A stretch of DNA of 64,000 bases. Origin: Conchocele bisecta (Eukaryota > Mollusca > Bivalvia > Lucinida > Thyasiridae). The notes under the pieces were generated by a model, which saw only the letters and a program-made list of their open reading frames with translations, was not told where the DNA came from and did not search any database. Shown piece by piece: positions 53,793-64,000 of this stretch. The translations under genes and the position numbers were made by a program. Where the stretch lies: the NCBI GenBank assembly GCA_029237695.1, contig CM055272.1:13566042-13630041 (forward strand), given 5' to 3'. Positions within the stretch are counted from its first letter, which is position 1. Each line of letters opens with the position of its first letter.

Positions 53793-56700
53793 TTAAATTT
53801 TCCGATACAAGTTAGTTTCATGTAGAAAGTGAAGCAAACCTTCAATGCTCTCCACCTGGAATAGCTCCGCAAGTGAAGTAACATTGAAGTGTTTGCCTCG
53901 AATATCGGCAAAATCGATACAGTCCAGTAGGATGTGTTGCACGGTAAATGCGCTGTGGCATGGAATACACCATGGACGCGGCTCACCTTTGAGCATATAC
54001 GAATGCGTTAGTCGTGTATGTCCAATGCGCAATCGACTAAGGACAACTTCATCCCGGCGTACATGTCTGTAGCCAGGAGTCCATTCGCCCAGAGTCGGTT
54101 TCACAGCATGAAGTTTATTATCTGTGAGCAGATCCCACTGGATCTGCATTGTATCGGAGATGAATGAGTTGATGGATGATTTAAAATCTTGATAGCAAAC
54201 AGGAAAATGAGAAGTTGGTAGATCCAGGGCGGCCTTGGCAGCACTATCTGCCCTGTCATTGCCCTTGATACCAGTATGACTGGGTAGCCAAACAAAAAAT
54301 AATGTCCTTGCCAGACGAAAGTAAAATATGGTGAGCTCTATGATTTGGCGGATAAGTGGATGTTCAAGCTTCATATTGTACAAAGCTTGTAGTGAAGATA
54401 ATGAATCGGAAAATAAAATGAATTGCTTTCTCCAAGATATTTTCGCGAAATCAAGAACAAGTAAAATCGCCCTCAATTCCGCAGAAAATATCGAAGATTT
54501 GTCTGGGAGTCTGGATTGAAGATCTCCCTCGGGGACAGCGGCAGCAGATGCTACCCGGTCCCCGATCTTTGAGCCATCAGTAAAAGCGGAGTGTACGTAT
54601 TGTATCTGTCTTTAATCTCAAGAAAAAGTGATTTAAAAATGGATGGATCAGTTGTTGCTTTCGTGTGCTGACTAAGATCGAAGATCACCTTGGGCTGCTC
54701 CAACTGCCACGGTGGAGTATCTGGAACAGCGTATTTGGCAATGTGATCCAGATCCAAGCCAGCATCGTGTATAAAAGGATCCATTCTCTTGCCGAATGGT
54801 GGCTTGAAGCTTGGTTTCTTATCGAATACAGCATCTGTAGTTCGATGAAAGACAGTGTTATAAGCTGGATTAGTGGATTGGAATGTAGTTTAGTGGCGTA
54901 TTGCAAAGATAATTTGGTGCGTCTGTCGTGGAGAGAAGGCTCATTTGCTTCGGCATATAAGCTCTGTGCGTTAGACGTACGGAATGCACCCAGGCAGAGT
55001 CGTAAGCCTTGGTGATGTATTGGATCGAGCGTCCGAAGATCGGATTTACTGGCAGACCCATATACAGTGCATCCATAGTCTAGTTTTGAGCGAACATGTG
55101 CGATGTAAAGGTGGTGCAGCACCTTTCGGTCTGCACCCCAGTCATGATTTGCTACCACTCGCATTAAGTTGAGTGCTTTCTGGCATTTAGCTTTCAAGTA
55201 TCGTAAATGGGGTTTAAAAGTGAGTTTAGGATCAAAGATAAGACCAAGAAACTTCTGCTCCCGAACAACTGGGATGGGATGTGTTCCCAGTTTAAGTTCG
55301 GGATCAGGGTGAAGACCGCGTCTTTTGCAAAAATGCATGCAGTTAGTTTTAGATTTCGAAAACTTAAAGCCGTTTTCTGTGTCCACTTGTTTATTCTATT
55401 GAGGCTCAGTTGTAATTGGCGTTCAATAGTATGCATGTTCTTTGATTTGTAACATATTAAAAAATTATCGACATATAAAGAACAGTCAACACCTGGTTGC
55501 AGGCATTTTACAATATTATTCAGTTTAATGCTAAAAAGGGTAACAGACAATATACTTCCCTGCGGTACACCCATTTTTTCCTGTTCATGGGGATCAGAAA
55601 GGGTTGTACCGACTCGGACTTGGAATTGTCTGTCTTTCAAAAAATTAGAAATAAAATCAGGGAGATGACCCTTCAGACCGAGGTCATGAAGGTCCTTCAT
55701 AATCCCATACTTCCACGTCGTGTCATATGCCTTTTCTAGGTCCAAAAATATGGCAACTATATGTTCATTGTTAACAAACCCGTCTCGAAAGAATGCTTCG
55801 AGTCTAATCAGATTATCGGCAGTGCTTCTCTGGCGACGGAATCCAGACTGATACTCAGATATCAGTCCATTGGATTCCAGAAACCAGACAAGCCTGTCGT
55901 TAATCATTCGTTCCATGGTTTTACAGACGCAGCTAGTAAGTGCGATGGGACGGTAACTTGATGGGTCGGTGTGATCCTTGCCCGGTTTGGGAACAGGTAT
56001 GATTGTAGCTTCCCGCCATGAAGGCGGAAATACGCCTTGTTCCCAAATGGTATTAAATATTTCAAGGAGGTTGTCTAAAGAGTGTTCAGGTAAATGTTTA
56101 AGCAGTTGGTAGTGGATATCATCAGGGCCTGCTGATGTATCATGTGCTTTCTCGAGGGAAGCTTTTAATTCCCTCATAGAGAAAGGAGCGTTGTAATGTT
56201 CTGAATTGTCTGAATTAAAATTAAGTTTAGTTTTCTCTTGCTCAGATTTCACCTTCAAGAACTCCTCAGAATAGTTATTACATGAGGAGTTCTTGGAGAA
56301 GGTATCTGCTAATGTGTTTGAAATGTCTGTTTTGGAAGATACTTTATGTCCTGCTTTGTTGAGGTGATTGATAGAAGTTGATTTACCTTTACCGTTTATC
56401 TTACGAATCATGTCCCATGTGGTTTTCATTTTAGATCGCGAATTCAACTTGGAGACAAAAGATCTCCAAGTCCTTCTCTTGCTAGCTTTAATTGTGCGTC
56501 GAGCTTTCGCTCTAAAAATTCTATGAGCATTTAAATTATCTGGTGTTGCGTTGTTATTGATTTGACGAATAGACTGCTTACGAGCAGTCAATTGCCTCTT
56601 TGCATTCTTCGTCAAACCATGGTTTATTGACACGTTTGGGCTTTGCCGAGGTTTTTCGTATTGTCTTTTCTGCAATATCGTGTAAAAGGGAAACGTAGTG

Positions 56701-57474
56701 TTCTAGTGGATCTTCCGCATCTCGAAAGCGATCAAAATCTAGTTCAATCATGCACATATTACGAAATGTGTCCCAATCGGCTTTATGTAATTTCCACCTC
56801 TGGACTCTGTCAGTGGATGGTGGTCCATTACTCTGCAAGAAGACAGGAAAGTGGTCACTCCCACATAGGTCGTCACCAACTTTCCACGTAAAGTCTAAAT
56901 ACAGAGAAGGATGACACAGAGTTAAATCCAGAGAGGAATATGAACCGGTTGCGGGATGTAAATATATGCTCGATTTATCATTAAAAATGCTGAGATTGTG
57001 ATCGGAAAGAAAATTTTCAATAAGTTCCCCTTTTTGTTTGTGTCTTTACAACCCCAAAGCATGTTATGTCCATTAAAATCGCCAAGGGAGAATGAAAGGC
57101 GAAGGGAGCTGAGAGACAAGATTATCTAGTTCTGATTTTAACAGGACTGCAGATGGTGGAATGTAGATAGAACATAATGTAATAGTCTTGTGAATCGTAA
57201 CACTAACGGCCACAGCCTGAAGATTAGTGTTAAGATTCACGAGACTATGTGGGGTGCTCAAATTAACAAGGATTGAGACTCCACCAGATGCGCGTTCAGC
57301 GTTATCTGAACACTTACTGTATAGTGCATGTGATTTAAAAGAAAATGTATCGTCAACTTTCAGGAATGTTTCCTGAAGACAAACAGCAATGGGGTTGTGT
57401 TGAGTTAATAAAATTGTTAATTCATCACGATTTGTTTTAATTCCTCGACAGTTCCATTGGATAATAGTATCCAT
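53793..57474 (-). pseudogene. LINE ORF2 (endonuclease, RT, RNase H), copy A, broken
   Basis: Start ATG 57474 (MDTIIQWNCRG). In order: APE-type endonuclease (QWNCRG, LQET, GGVSILV, SIYIPP; GDFNGHN falls in the next frame), linker, reverse transcriptase (SYRPIALTS, FLDLEKAYDT, GVPQGSILS, YVDN), RNase H (TDGSK region, ELRAILL-like, FSDSLSS, WLPSHTGIKGNDRAD) and a C-terminal CIPC..H..C motif ending RKI at 53793. Intact length would be about 1230 codons. Frameshifts lie near 57085, 57045, 56630, 55380, 54870 and 54580. The second Asp of the RT active-site box is Asn (codon 55464-55466), so even without shifts it could not copy. One extra Lys precedes GVPQG. Confidence 0.9.
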
Positions 57475-57477
57475 GTT

Positions 57478-58053
57478 TTATGTAGGTGGGAGTATGGGTT
57501 TGCGAGGTGGAACAGGTTTGGCCGTTGGAGTGTCAGAAGACTCTTCAGTCTCCATCGAGTCCAACGACTCAAACCTGTTCTTCAGTGGAATGGGGCCGTC
57601 TGTCCCTTTCTGCGATCCAGGGTCATCAGACCCTTTCTGCGATCCAGGGTCATCAGACCCTTTCTGCGATCCAGGGTCATCAGACCCTTTCTGGGCTGGG
57701 CGGTTTTGTAGGGATCCTCTCCATAGCCGTGGGCCTACCCCTGAGTGGTAGTGGAGAGGCCGACCTGTCACCCGGCCCTTGCCGTGATCGCAGAGGAGAC
57801 ACGGCCGTGATTTGTTTTAAGGTCTTTTTAGCCCGACCTTTAGGGCTTTTGGAAGGCGTGACCTTTGAGGTTTTGCCTTCCGAAGAAGTTTTTGATGTTG
57901 AGGCCTTTGGGTTCCGGCCTCGGGGAGATTGTGTAGATGAGTTAGATGTGGAAGGCTTGTAGTGTGGCGTATTATAGGTCCACGTTATAGTGGGGTGTTC
58001 AGCTGGTTTCCAAGAAACGTCCGTTTGGGTTGAAATACTTCTGCTGGGCTTGC
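57478..58053 (-). pseudogene. LINE ORF1, C-terminal fragment, copy A
   Basis: Only the part downstream of the zinc knuckles is present because of the 5' truncation. It is basic and Ser/Pro-rich, as is common for ORF1 tails, and ends PRKPILPPT before TAA (57480-57478). It contains three copies of a 9-residue repeat, GSDDPGSQK. The stop is separated from the ORF2 ATG by one codon (AAC) in the same frame. A frameshift lies upstream of 57771. Confidence 0.8.
57604..57684 (-). repeat. 27-bp in-frame tandem repeat in LINE ORF1
   Basis: Three exact units (57604-57630, 57631-57657, 57658-57684), each coding GSDDPGSQK on the minus strand. Copy B has two (62095-62121, 62122-62148). A unit-number difference between otherwise near-identical copies points to slippage or unequal exchange. 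Confidence 0.9.
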
Positions 58054-58242
58054 GAATGGAATGGAATGGTATGGAATGGTGCTTAACGGCCCATCAACAC
58101 AAAAGACTATCATTTAGGGCCAAGCAATGTAGATGAAGAATAAAAAGAATAGTAAAATAGTATGTTACATGTGATAATCAATCAGATGATAACGTAAAAA
58201 TATTAATATGATAAACAATATAAAAGAACAACGTGTATAGAA

Positions 58243-61200
58243 TTATAAAAGTATAATAATGAGAAACATGTATACAATGATAAAATTAAATTTTCCGATA
58301 CAAGTTAGTTTCATGTAGAAAATGAAGCAAACCTTCAATGTTGCTCCACCCGGAATAGCAACCGCAAGTGAAGTAACATTGAAGTGTTTGCCTCGAATAT
58401 CGGCAAAATCGATACAGTCCAGTAGGATGTGTTGCACGGTAAATGCGCTGTGGCATGGAATACACCATGGACGCGGCTCACCTTTGAGCATATACGAATG
58501 CGTTAGTCGTGTATGTCCAATGCGCAATCGACTAAGGACAACTTCATCCCGGCGTACATGTCTGTAGCCAGGAGTCCATTCGCCCAGAGTCGGTTTCACA
58601 GCATGAAGTTTATTATCTGTGAGCAGATCCCACTGGATCTGCATTGTATCGGAGATGAATGAGTTGATGGATGATTTAAAATCATGATAGCAAACAGGAA
58701 AATGAGAAGTTGGTAGATCCAGGGCGGCCTTGGCAGCATTATCTGCCCTGTCATTGCCCTTGATACCAGTATGACTGGGTAGCCAACAAAAAATAATGTC
58801 CTTGCCAGACGAAAGTAAAATATGGTGTAGCTCCATGATTTGGCGGATAAGTGGATGTTCAAGCTTCATGTTGTACAAAGCTTGTAGTGAAGATAATGAA
58901 TCGGAAAATAAAATGAATTGCTTTCTCCAAGATATTTTCGCGAAATCAAGAGCAAGTAAAATCGCCCTCAATTCCGCAGAAAATATCGAAGATTTGTCAG
59001 GGAGTCTGGATTGAAGATCTCCCTCAGGGACAGCGGCAGCAGATGCTACCCGGTCCCCCGATCTTTGAGCCATCAGTAAAAAGCGGAGTGTATGTATTGT
59101 ATCTGTCTTTTACCTCAAGAAAAAGTGATTTAAAAATGGATGGATCAGTTGCTGCTTTCGTGTGCTGACTAAGATCGAAGATCACCTTGGGCTGCTCCAA
59201 CTGCCACGGTGGAGTATCTGGAACAGCGTATTTGGCAATGTGATCCAGATCCAAACCAGCATCGTGTATCAAAGGATCCATTCTCTTGCCGAATGGTGGT
59301 TTGAAGCTTGGTTTCTTATCGAATACAGCATCTGTAGTTCGATGAAAGACAGTGTTATAAGCTGGATTAGATGGATTGGATTGTAGTTTAGTGGCGTATT
59401 GCAAAGATAGTTTGGTGCGTCTGTCGTGGAGAGAAGGCTCATTTGCTTCGGCATATAAGCTCTGTGCGTTAGACGTACGGAATGCACCCAGGCAGAGTCG
59501 TAAGCCTTGGTGATGTATTGGATCGAGCGTCCGAAGATCGGATTTACTGGCAGACCCATATACAGTGCATCCGTAGTCCAGTTTTGAGCGAACATGTGCG
59601 ATGTAAAGGCGGTGTAGCACCTTTGGGTCTGCACCCCAGTCATGATTTGCTACCACTCGCATTAAATTGAGTGCTTTCTGGCATTTAGCTTTCAAGTATC
59701 GTAAATGAGGTTTAAAAGTGAGTTTAGGATCAAAGATAAGACCAAGAAATTTCTGCTCCCGAACAACTGGGATGGGATGTGTTCCCAGTTTAAGTTCGGG
59801 ATCAGGGTGAAGACCGCGTCTTTTGCAAAAATGCATGCAGTTAGTTTTAGATTTCGAAAACTTAAAGCCGTTTTCTGTGGTCCACTTGTTTATTCTATTG
59901 AGGCTCAGTTGTAATTGGCGCTCAATAGTATGCATGTTCTTTGATTTGTAACATATTAAAAAATCATCGACATATAAAGAACAGTCAACACCTGGTTGCA
60001 GGCATTTTACAATATTATTCAGTTTAATGCTAAAAAGGGTAACAGACAATATACTTCCCTGCGGTACACCCATTTCCTGTTCATGGGGATCAGAAAGGGT
60101 TGTACCGACTCGGACTTGGAATTGTCTGTCTTTCAAAAAATTAGAAATAAAATCAGGAAGATGACCCTTCAGACCGAGGTCATGAAGGTCCTTCATAATC
60201 CCATACTTCCACGTCGTGTCATATGCCTTTTCTAGGTCCAAAAATATGGCAACTATATGTTCATTGTTAACAAACCCGTCTCGAATGAATGCTTCGAGTC
60301 TAATCAGATTATCGGCAGTGCTTCTCTGGCGACGGAATCCAGACTGATACTCAGATATCAGTCCATTGGATTCCAGAAACCAGACAAGCCTGTCGTTAAT
60401 CATTCGTTCCATGGTTTTACAGACGCAGCTAGTAAGTGCGATGGGACGGTAACTTGATGGGTCGGTGTGATCCTTGCCCGGTTTGGGAACAGGTATGATT
60501 GTAGCTTCCCGCCATGAAGGCGGAAATACGCCTTGTTCCCAAATGGTATTAAATATTTCAAGGAGGTTGTCTAAAGAGTGTTCAGGTAAATGTTTAAGCA
60601 GTTGGTAGTGGATATCATCAGGGCCTGCTGATGTATCATGTGCTTTCTCGAGGGAAGCTTTTAATTCCCTCAGAGAAAGGAGCGTTGTAATGTTCTGAAT
60701 TGTCTGAATTAAAATTAAGTTTAGTTTTCTCTTGCTCAGATTTCACCTTCAAGAACTCCTCAGAATAGTTATTACATGAGGAGTTCTTGGAGAAGGTATC
60801 TGCTAATGTGTTTGAAATGTCTGTTTTGGAAGATACTTTATGTCCTGCTTTGTTGAGGTGATTGATAGAAGTTGATTTACCTTTACCGTTTATCTTACGA
60901 ATCATGTCCCATGTGGTTTTCATTTTAGATCGCGAATTCAACTTGGAGACAAAAGATCTCCAAGTCCTTCTCTTGCTAGCTTTAATTGTGCGTCGAGCTT
61001 TCGCTATAAAAATTCTATGAGCATTTAAATTATCTGGTGTTGCGTTGTTATTGATTTGACGAATAGACTGCTTACGAGCAGTCATTGCCTCTTTGCATTC
61101 TTCGTCAAACCATGGTTTATTGACACGTTTGGGCTTTGCCGAGGTTTTTGGTATTGTCTTTTCTGCAATATCGTGTAAAAGGGAAACGTAGTGTTCTAGT

Positions 61201-61965
61201 GATCTTCCGCATCTCGAAAGCGATCAAAATCTAGTTCAATCATGCACATATTACGAAATGTGTCCCAATCGGCTTTATGTAATTTCCACCTCTGGACTCT
61301 GTCAGTGGATGGTGGTCCATTACTCTGCAAGAAGACAGGAAAGTGGTCACTCCCACATAGGTCGTCACCAACTTTCCACGTAAAGTCTAAATACAAGAAG
61401 GATGACACAGAGTTAAATGCAGAGAGGAATATGAACCGGTTGCGGGATGTAAATATGTGCTCGATTTATCATTAAAAATGCTGAGATTGTGATCGGAAAG
61501 AAAATTTTCAATAAGTTCCCCCTTTTTGTTTGTGTCTTTCACAACCCCAAAGCATGTTATGTCCATTAAAATCGCCAAGGAGAATGAAAGGCGAAGGGAG
61601 CTGAGAGACAAGATTATCTAGTTCTGATTTTAACAGGACTGCAGATGGTGGAATGTAGATAGAACATAATGTAATAGTCTTGTGAATCGTAACACTAACG
61701 GCCACAGCCTGAAGATTAGTGCTAAGATTCACGAGACTATGTGGGGTGCTCAAATTAACAAGGATTGAGACTCCACCAGATGCGCGTTCAGCGTTATCTG
61801 AACACTTACTGTATGTGCATGTGATTTAAAAGAAAATGTATCGTCAACTTTCAGGAATGTTTCCTGAAGACAAACAGCAATGGGGTTGTATTGAGTTAAT
61901 AAAATTGTTAATTCATCACGATTTGCTTTAATTCCTCGACAGTTCCATTGGATAATAGTATCCAT
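58243..61965 (-). pseudogene. LINE ORF2 (endonuclease, RT, RNase H), copy B, broken
   Basis: Start ATG 61965. Endonuclease (QWNCRG, LQET; LLGDFNGHN; GSDHFPVF) is split over four frames by indels near 61815, 61545 and 61400. Further shifts lie near 61200 (one base lost) and 60673 (two bases lost against copy A). The longest piece, 60412-59024 (462 codons), holds RT with FLDLEKAYDT, GVPQGSILS and an intact YVDD (GAT at 59965-59963), and runs into FTDGSK of RNase H. A shift near 59060 leads to 59073-58243 with FSAELRAILL, FSDSLSS, HTGIKGNDRAD and CIPC..H..C. The 3' end differs from copy A by a small change near 58350. Confidence 0.9.
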
Positions 61966-61968
61966 GTT

Positions 61969-63506
61969 TTATGTAGGTGGGAGTATGGGTTTGCGGGGTG
62001 GAACAGGTTTGGCCGTTGGAGTGTCAGAAGACTCTTCAGTCTCCATCGAGTCCAACGACTCAAACCTGTTCTTCAGTGGAATGGGGCCGTCTGTCCCTTT
62101 CTGCGATCCAGGGTCATCAGACCCTTTCTGCGATCCAGGGTCATCAGACCCTTTCCTGGGCGGTTTTGTAGGGATCCTCTCCATAGCCGTGGGCCTACCC
62201 CTGAGTGGTAGTGGAGAGGCCGACCTGTCACCCGGCCCTTGCCGTGATCGCAGAGGAGACACGGCCGTGATTTTTTGTTTTAAGGTCTTTTTAGCCCGAC
62301 CTTTAGGGCTTTTGGAAGGCGTGACCTTTGAGGTTTTGCCTTCCGAAGAAGGTTTTGATGTTGAGGCCTTTGGGCTCCGGCCTCGGGAGATTGTGTAGAT
62401 GAGTTAGATGTGGAAGGCTTGTAGTGTGGCGTATTATAGGTCCACGTTATAGTGGGGTGTTCAGCTGGTTTCCAAGAAACGTCCGTTTGGGTTGAAATAC
62501 TTCTTCTGGGCTTGCGAGAGACTGCAGCCGAAGCGTAAGAAAAGCCAGGGATAGGAGTTGTTGGTATTTCAACAATCTTCCTGGCTTCAGGGAAATGATA
62601 TGTTGCGTGTATGTTTCACGCGAACTATCTCCTTCTCGATCTTCCACTTCGGGCAGTCTTTCGAATATGCCGAATGGTTACCATTACAGTTGACACAATG
62701 TTCGGCCTCCACACAGTTTTCATTACTGTGCTTGGCAATGCCACAGCGTGCACATGCAAGATCTCTCTTACATCTGTCTTTGTGGTGACCGTACAGTTGG
62801 CAGTTGTAACAGCGCAACGGGTTTGGTATGTATGGGTCAACTGTAACGAGTAACCATCTGGTTAGTTTAAGTTCTTTTGGTAGTTCAGTCAGGTTGAAAG
62901 TTAGAATGAAGGTATTAGTCGGGACTAGTTGTCCGTTCACTTTTCTATTAATTCTTCGAGCATCAGCAACTCCTTGTGGCTCGAGTTGTTCGATCACTTC
63001 TTGCTTACTTACATGAGCAAACTCCGTGATCGGACACTCCCCTTGCAACTGTTCAAAGATTTATGCGCTGAAATGTCGACAGGGGTATCCAAGAACTTGG
63101 TACAAAGCAGTAGATTCTCTGCATGACTCTTTCTGTCAACTTCAATAAGAAGGTCACCAGAGCGCAACCGTTTCAAGTTCCTGGGCTCCCCTGCCACACT
63201 ATTCAGTATCTTTGATAAAACAAAGACAGACAATTTGTCAAGAGGCTTGTCAGTGTCAGTTGCATGGACCACAAGGAATCGAGGCCAAGTGGCTACATGC
63301 TGTAGTTCTGTTTGATGTTGTAGTGGTCGTTGAGGGAAATCAGATGGAGTAGACAGAAAATTGAATTCTGCAGGTCGTGTCCGTTTCTTAGATGGGCCAG
63401 CTGAACAAGGTTGGCTAGACGACTTTGTGAAGTCCGAAGCCTTCCAATCAATTGGGTTTGTGGATAATTGTGATGAGGTTTGTTTTTTGTTTTTTTGGCG
63501 ATTCAT
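61969..63506 (-). pseudogene. LINE ORF1 (RRM-like region plus CCHC knuckles), copy B, broken
   Basis: ATG 63506 (MNRQKNKKQ). The first part has WPRFLVVHA and RLRSGDLLIEV, typical of the nucleic-acid-binding region in I/Nimb ORF1 proteins. After a frameshift near 63035 come RRINRKVNGQLVPTNTFIL and three zinc knuckles: CYNCQLYGHHKDRC, CARCGIAKHSNENC and CVNCNGNHSAYSKDC. Further shifts near 62590 and 62270 lead to the basic tail with two GSDDPGSQK repeats, ending TAA at 61969. Intact length about 510 codons. Expected role: binding of the element RNA; here a pseudogene. Confidence 0.88.
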
Positions 63507-64000
63507 ATCAGTAGGCCGGTATATTCATCACTATGTTCCCCAACCCTTCATGGAGCCCTACAAAAGGGGATGTGCTAATGGTGCGGGTCTCCGCACCGCA
63601 CACCGAGGATACATAGTGATATACTCGAGCAAGACAAATAACTCACTCGTGTAGCACTAAACCGTGACACCTACTAGAGCCGCGGACTGGTCACACAATG
63701 TAAAAGGGAACAAGATAATGTACTCACGTATATGAAATAATCACAAAACAAAGCAAAAATAAAAAATATATATGCTCCAGTCACGACTCCAGCACCGGGT
63801 GCCACAGAAGCCGATTAATCCAATTGGGCGTGCTCACCCAAGGACCTCCCGTTTGCCTTGAAGTCAGGGCCGAAGTGGTGTATTGTAGTAATGCGTGACA
63901 TCTTGGCCAGGAATTCTGCCAGCCACGCAAGACACTTACCCACCAGGATCCCTTCCTCCAAAACGTCCGGGTCGCAGGCCACGGCAAACAGCCAGCCAGG
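63507..64000 (-). other. Probable 5' UTR of LINE copy B
   Basis: No supported coding frame; a 68-codon frame (63987-63781) is unrecognised. GGTGCGG-GTCT-CCGCACC at 63580-63597 is a perfect 7-bp-stem hairpin 74-91 nt upstream of the ORF1 ATG. Such LINEs carry internal promoters in this region, but I cannot identify promoter elements. Confidence 0.45.

Larger units (their letters stand above)
53571..58053 (-). mobile_element. I/Nimb-type LINE, copy A, 5'-truncated
   Basis: On the minus strand this copy starts inside ORF1, at the point matching about 62515 in copy B, and runs through ORF2 and an AT-rich 3' UTR to a tail of CCATT/ATTCC repeats (GGAAT on the plus strand, about 53566-53587). ORF2 with both endonuclease and RNase H, plus a CCHC ORF1 in copy B, places it in the RNase H-bearing Jockey-superfamily branch (I/Nimb type; clade inferred). 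It directly abuts the tail of copy B. Confidence 0.9.
58054..64000 (-). mobile_element. I/Nimb-type LINE, copy B, runs to or past the window edge
   Basis: The GGAAT-rich tail (58054-58080) directly follows the truncated 5' end of copy A. ORF2 is at 58243-61965 and ORF1 at 61969-63506, with at least 494 bp of upstream sequence. Differences from copy A are scattered substitutions and small indels. Both reading frames are broken, so this copy is not autonomous as read. The 5' end and any target duplication lie outside the window. Confidence 0.9.

Noticed and set aside
54870..55172. Plus-strand and other-frame ORFs in the LINE region as genes
   Set aside because: They are shadows of ORF2; the minus-strand frames carry the recognisable domains.
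61508..61965. Split endonuclease as a programmed frameshift
   Set aside because: The indels differ between copies A and B and lie at several places, as expected of decay.

Overview
The window looks like repeat-dense intergenic DNA from a mollusc, most likely a bivalve. The reasons are many 160-180 bp tandem-repeat arrays with an AAGGTCAAGGTCAC-like core, Helentron-type cassettes that carry those arrays, (CAAA)n-tailed retroposons, abundant miniature inverted-repeat elements (MITEs), and I/Nimb-type LINEs. I found no host gene, tRNA, rRNA or CRISPR array that I can support. All convincing coding sequence belongs to two degenerate LINEs on the minus strand at 53.6-64.0 kb. All comparisons were made by eye; identities and counts are approximate.

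Layout. 0-4 kb is a string of unrelated MITEs, a 61-bp-arm fold-back, a perfect 35-bp-arm palindrome and a cluster of the 16-bp palindrome TATGAAAATTTTCATA. From about 4.1 to 50 kb the window is built from three diverged copies of one duplicated segment: unit I (about 4.1-10.7 kb, partial), unit II (about 12-38.9 kb) and unit III (about 39.0-50.0 kb). Each unit carries a large inverted-repeat body ('S') whose arms are inverted copies of each other and whose core holds a small ORF of unknown meaning (best copy 125 codons at 8214-8591). The units differ mainly in later insertions, so one copy often shows the empty site of an element present in another. This allows element ends to be placed to within a few bases.

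The main insertions are cassettes with a shared plan: a 5' arm that forms a local hairpin, a (TCCG)n- or GTC-rich stretch, several 160-180 bp (in one case about 440 bp) tandem units, a 3' copy of the 5' arm in inverted orientation, a short GC hairpin, and a terminal CTTGTT or CTAG-like end. No target duplication is seen. This matches the established description of non-autonomous Helitron2/Helentron elements with asymmetric terminal inverted repeats. They are nested up to three deep: 33.29-38.57 kb contains two other cassettes and a retroposon; 22.94-26.38 kb contains a cassette that contains a retroposon. Two subfamilies of a 290-465 bp (CAAA)n-tailed retroposon and TTAA-flanked MITEs are the other common insertions.

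50-53.6 kb is an inverted-repeat region with further MITEs and a 64-bp-arm fold-back. 53.6-64 kb holds two near-identical head-to-tail LINE copies: a 5'-truncated one (A) directly abutting the GGAAT-rich tail of a fuller one (B). Each ORF2 encodes endonuclease, reverse transcriptase, RNase H and a C-terminal Cys/His motif, but both copies carry several frameshifts, and copy A has also lost a catalytic Asp of the reverse transcriptase.
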